Part shown: piece after piece, positions 20,154 to 21,120 of the stretch | Position numbering within the stretch: position 1 is the first letter of the stretch | Layout: the number at the start of each line of letters is the position of its first letter | Source of the DNA: a virus | IMG/VR virus record: IMGVR_UViG_3300031999_001738 | Coordinates: 1-21,120 of that record | Strand: one strand, 5' to 3' | Length of the DNA: 21,120 nt | The notes under the pieces: generated by a model | Told to the model about the DNA's origin: nothing | Databases searched by the model: none | What the model saw: only the letters and a program-made list of their open reading frames with translations | Translations under genes and position numbers: made by a program

Positions 20154-21044
20154 ATGAAAAAACTTCTTGTATGCGAGGGTGGTGGAGTAAAAGGTTATAT
20201 GAGTTCCTTTGTTCTGAAAAGACTTGAAGAAGAACATGGAATGCTTGGTAGTTACTATGATCTTATGACAGGATCTTCAACAGGAGCTATATCAACTGCT
20301 CTTATATCTTCAATGCAATTAGACGCAAGTTCACTTAATTCTATGTATCCTGAAATGGTTAAGAGAGTCTTTGCGAAAACTTGGTATCCTCATCTTCCTC
20401 CGATTTATGATAGGAAAAATTTTGTAGCAGTATGGGAGCAATTGATAGATAAGAATTTTAAGATGAATGAATGCGCTTGTAAACTTATGATTACTTCTCT
20501 TAACTTATGCGATTCGATGACACATTTCTTTAAGTCATGGGAAAAAGTAGATGGCGAGACACCACTTATGGAAGCAGTAATAAAATCTGCATTATCTGCG
20601 CCACTCTACTTTGACCCTGTTGTTGATGAAGGAGATAAAGCAGTATGGAGTGATGGTGGTATGGGATATTATAATATGAATCTCGATACTGTTATTGTTG
20701 AATCTATTTTACAGGATTGGCTTAAAGAAGGAATAATGATTGATATTATTGGCTGTGGATACTCTTATAAAATATTCCCATTCGACAAAGTAAAGAAGTG
20801 GTCATTCATTAAAGAATTGTTTGATTACTTTCGTATGGATGATGGTGGAATAGCTCGATCAGTCGCTAAACAAGATCAGATTAGAAAGATGATGAAACTT
20901 GCCGATCATATCGAAATAAATTATAGATATTGGGATATAGCAATTCCTGAAAAGATTGACAAATTAGATGGTGTAAACTTCATTAAAGAATATGCAGAAC
21001 TTGGAAAGAGAATGGCCGAGAAACCTTTATTGGAGAAATTATAA
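20154..21044 (+). CDS. Patatin-like phospholipase, 296 aa
   Basis: Contains the three patatin signatures: the oxyanion loop GGGVKG (9-14), the nucleophile elbow GSSTG (40-44, Ser42) and the catalytic Asp in SDGG (Asp167, DGG). These make a Ser-Asp dyad that hydrolyses acyl lipids. There is no signal peptide, so it would act from the cytoplasm on the inner membrane or on lipid vesicles. Expression may be late (promoter at 19800) with AAAGG before its ATG. Possible roles are lysis aid, envelope remodelling, or blocking host membrane-based defences. The stop overlaps the next start (TAATG). Confidence 0.85.
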   Translation: MKKLLVCEGGGVKGYMSSFVLKRLEEEHGMLGSYYDLMTGSSTGAISTALISSMQLDASSLNSMYPEMVKRVFAKTWYPHLPPIYDRKNFVAVWEQLIDKNFKMNECACKLMITSLNLCDSMTHFFKSWEKVDGETPLMEAVIKSALSAPLYFDPVVDEGDKAVWSDGGMGYYNMNLDTVIVESILQDWLKEGIMIDIIGCGYSYKIFPFDKVKKWSFIKELFDYFRMDDGGIARSVAKQDQIRKMMKLADHIEINYRYWDIAIPEKIDKLDGVNFIKEYAELGKRMAEKPLLEKL

Positions 21045-21120
21045 TGGAAGCTAAAGAATATATCGAGAAACTAATTACAGAATCACAAACCGATTTAGAT
21101 TATAAAGAACTCCAATATGA
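21044..21120 (+). CDS. Hypothetical protein, 3' partial
   Basis: A frame beginning at ATG 21044, overlapping the patatin stop, with GGAG just upstream, is open to the right edge (MEAKEYIEKLITESQTDLDY...). The visible 25 residues are helical and charged. Too little is present for any functional guess. Confidence 0.6.
   Translation, partial: MEAKEYIEKLITESQTDLDYKELQY

Noticed and set aside
1-21120. tRNA genes, CRISPR arrays, insertion sequences
   Set aside because: I saw no cloverleaf with a GTTCGA-type arm outside coding regions, no regularly spaced repeats and no transposase motifs. A tRNA search program would be decisive.

Overview
This window looks like part of a large, AT-rich, T4-superfamily contractile-tailed phage (myovirus). 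The evidence is a set of T4-type genes: clamp-loader small subunit (gp62-like), dNMP kinase (gp1-like), a GroES-type cochaperonin (gp31-like in role), a tail sheath stabilizer (gp15-like) and a probable small terminase (gp16-like). There are also T4-type late promoter octamers (TATAAATA) just upstream of genes on both strands, strong Shine-Dalgarno sites, and dense packing with many ATGA, GTGA and TAATG overlaps. No tRNA, rRNA, CRISPR array or transposase was seen. The host cannot be named from the sequence.

Layout. (1) Positions 1-7071, plus strand: a StrF-like glycosyltransferase end, clamp-loader subunit, dNMP kinase, a late promoter with GroES-like and small genes, two coupled membrane proteins, an FmdB-type zinc ribbon, then a sigma70-type promoter and a run of small genes including an HTH protein, a zinc-ribbon protein behind an unusual hairpin leader, and an HExxH metallopeptidase. 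(2) Positions 7052-13321, minus strand: a late block with three TATAAATA promoters. It encodes an HNH endonuclease, small acidic proteins, the tail sheath stabilizer, a PKD-domain protein, a probable small terminase, a 91-aa protein, a CCA-adding/poly(A)-polymerase-family enzyme with an HD domain, and a WCT-motif protein. (3) Positions 13378-21120, plus strand: early-type promoters serve a DUF932-like protein, a metallophosphoesterase, small zinc-finger and membrane proteins, a VWA-domain protein, an adenylosuccinate synthetase (PurA/PurZ family), a patatin-like phospholipase and small genes.

The most interesting signal is in the late block. Several unrelated proteins start with a similar short peptide, M-x-F-(K/R/Q)-(E/Q)-(F/Y)...(L/F)-x-E, which resembles the T4 capsid-targeting sequence (MKTYQEFIAE, cut by the prohead protease after Glu). 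One of them is the CCA-adding-family enzyme. I infer that these are internal head proteins, and that a tRNA- or RNA-3'-end-modifying enzyme may be packaged and injected with the DNA. Other points of interest are a hairpin that could bring a distant Shine-Dalgarno to its start codon, overlapping early and late divergent promoters, a phage PurA that keeps the IMP-type catalytic Asp, a phage patatin, and two local duplications near 15.4-17.4 kb.
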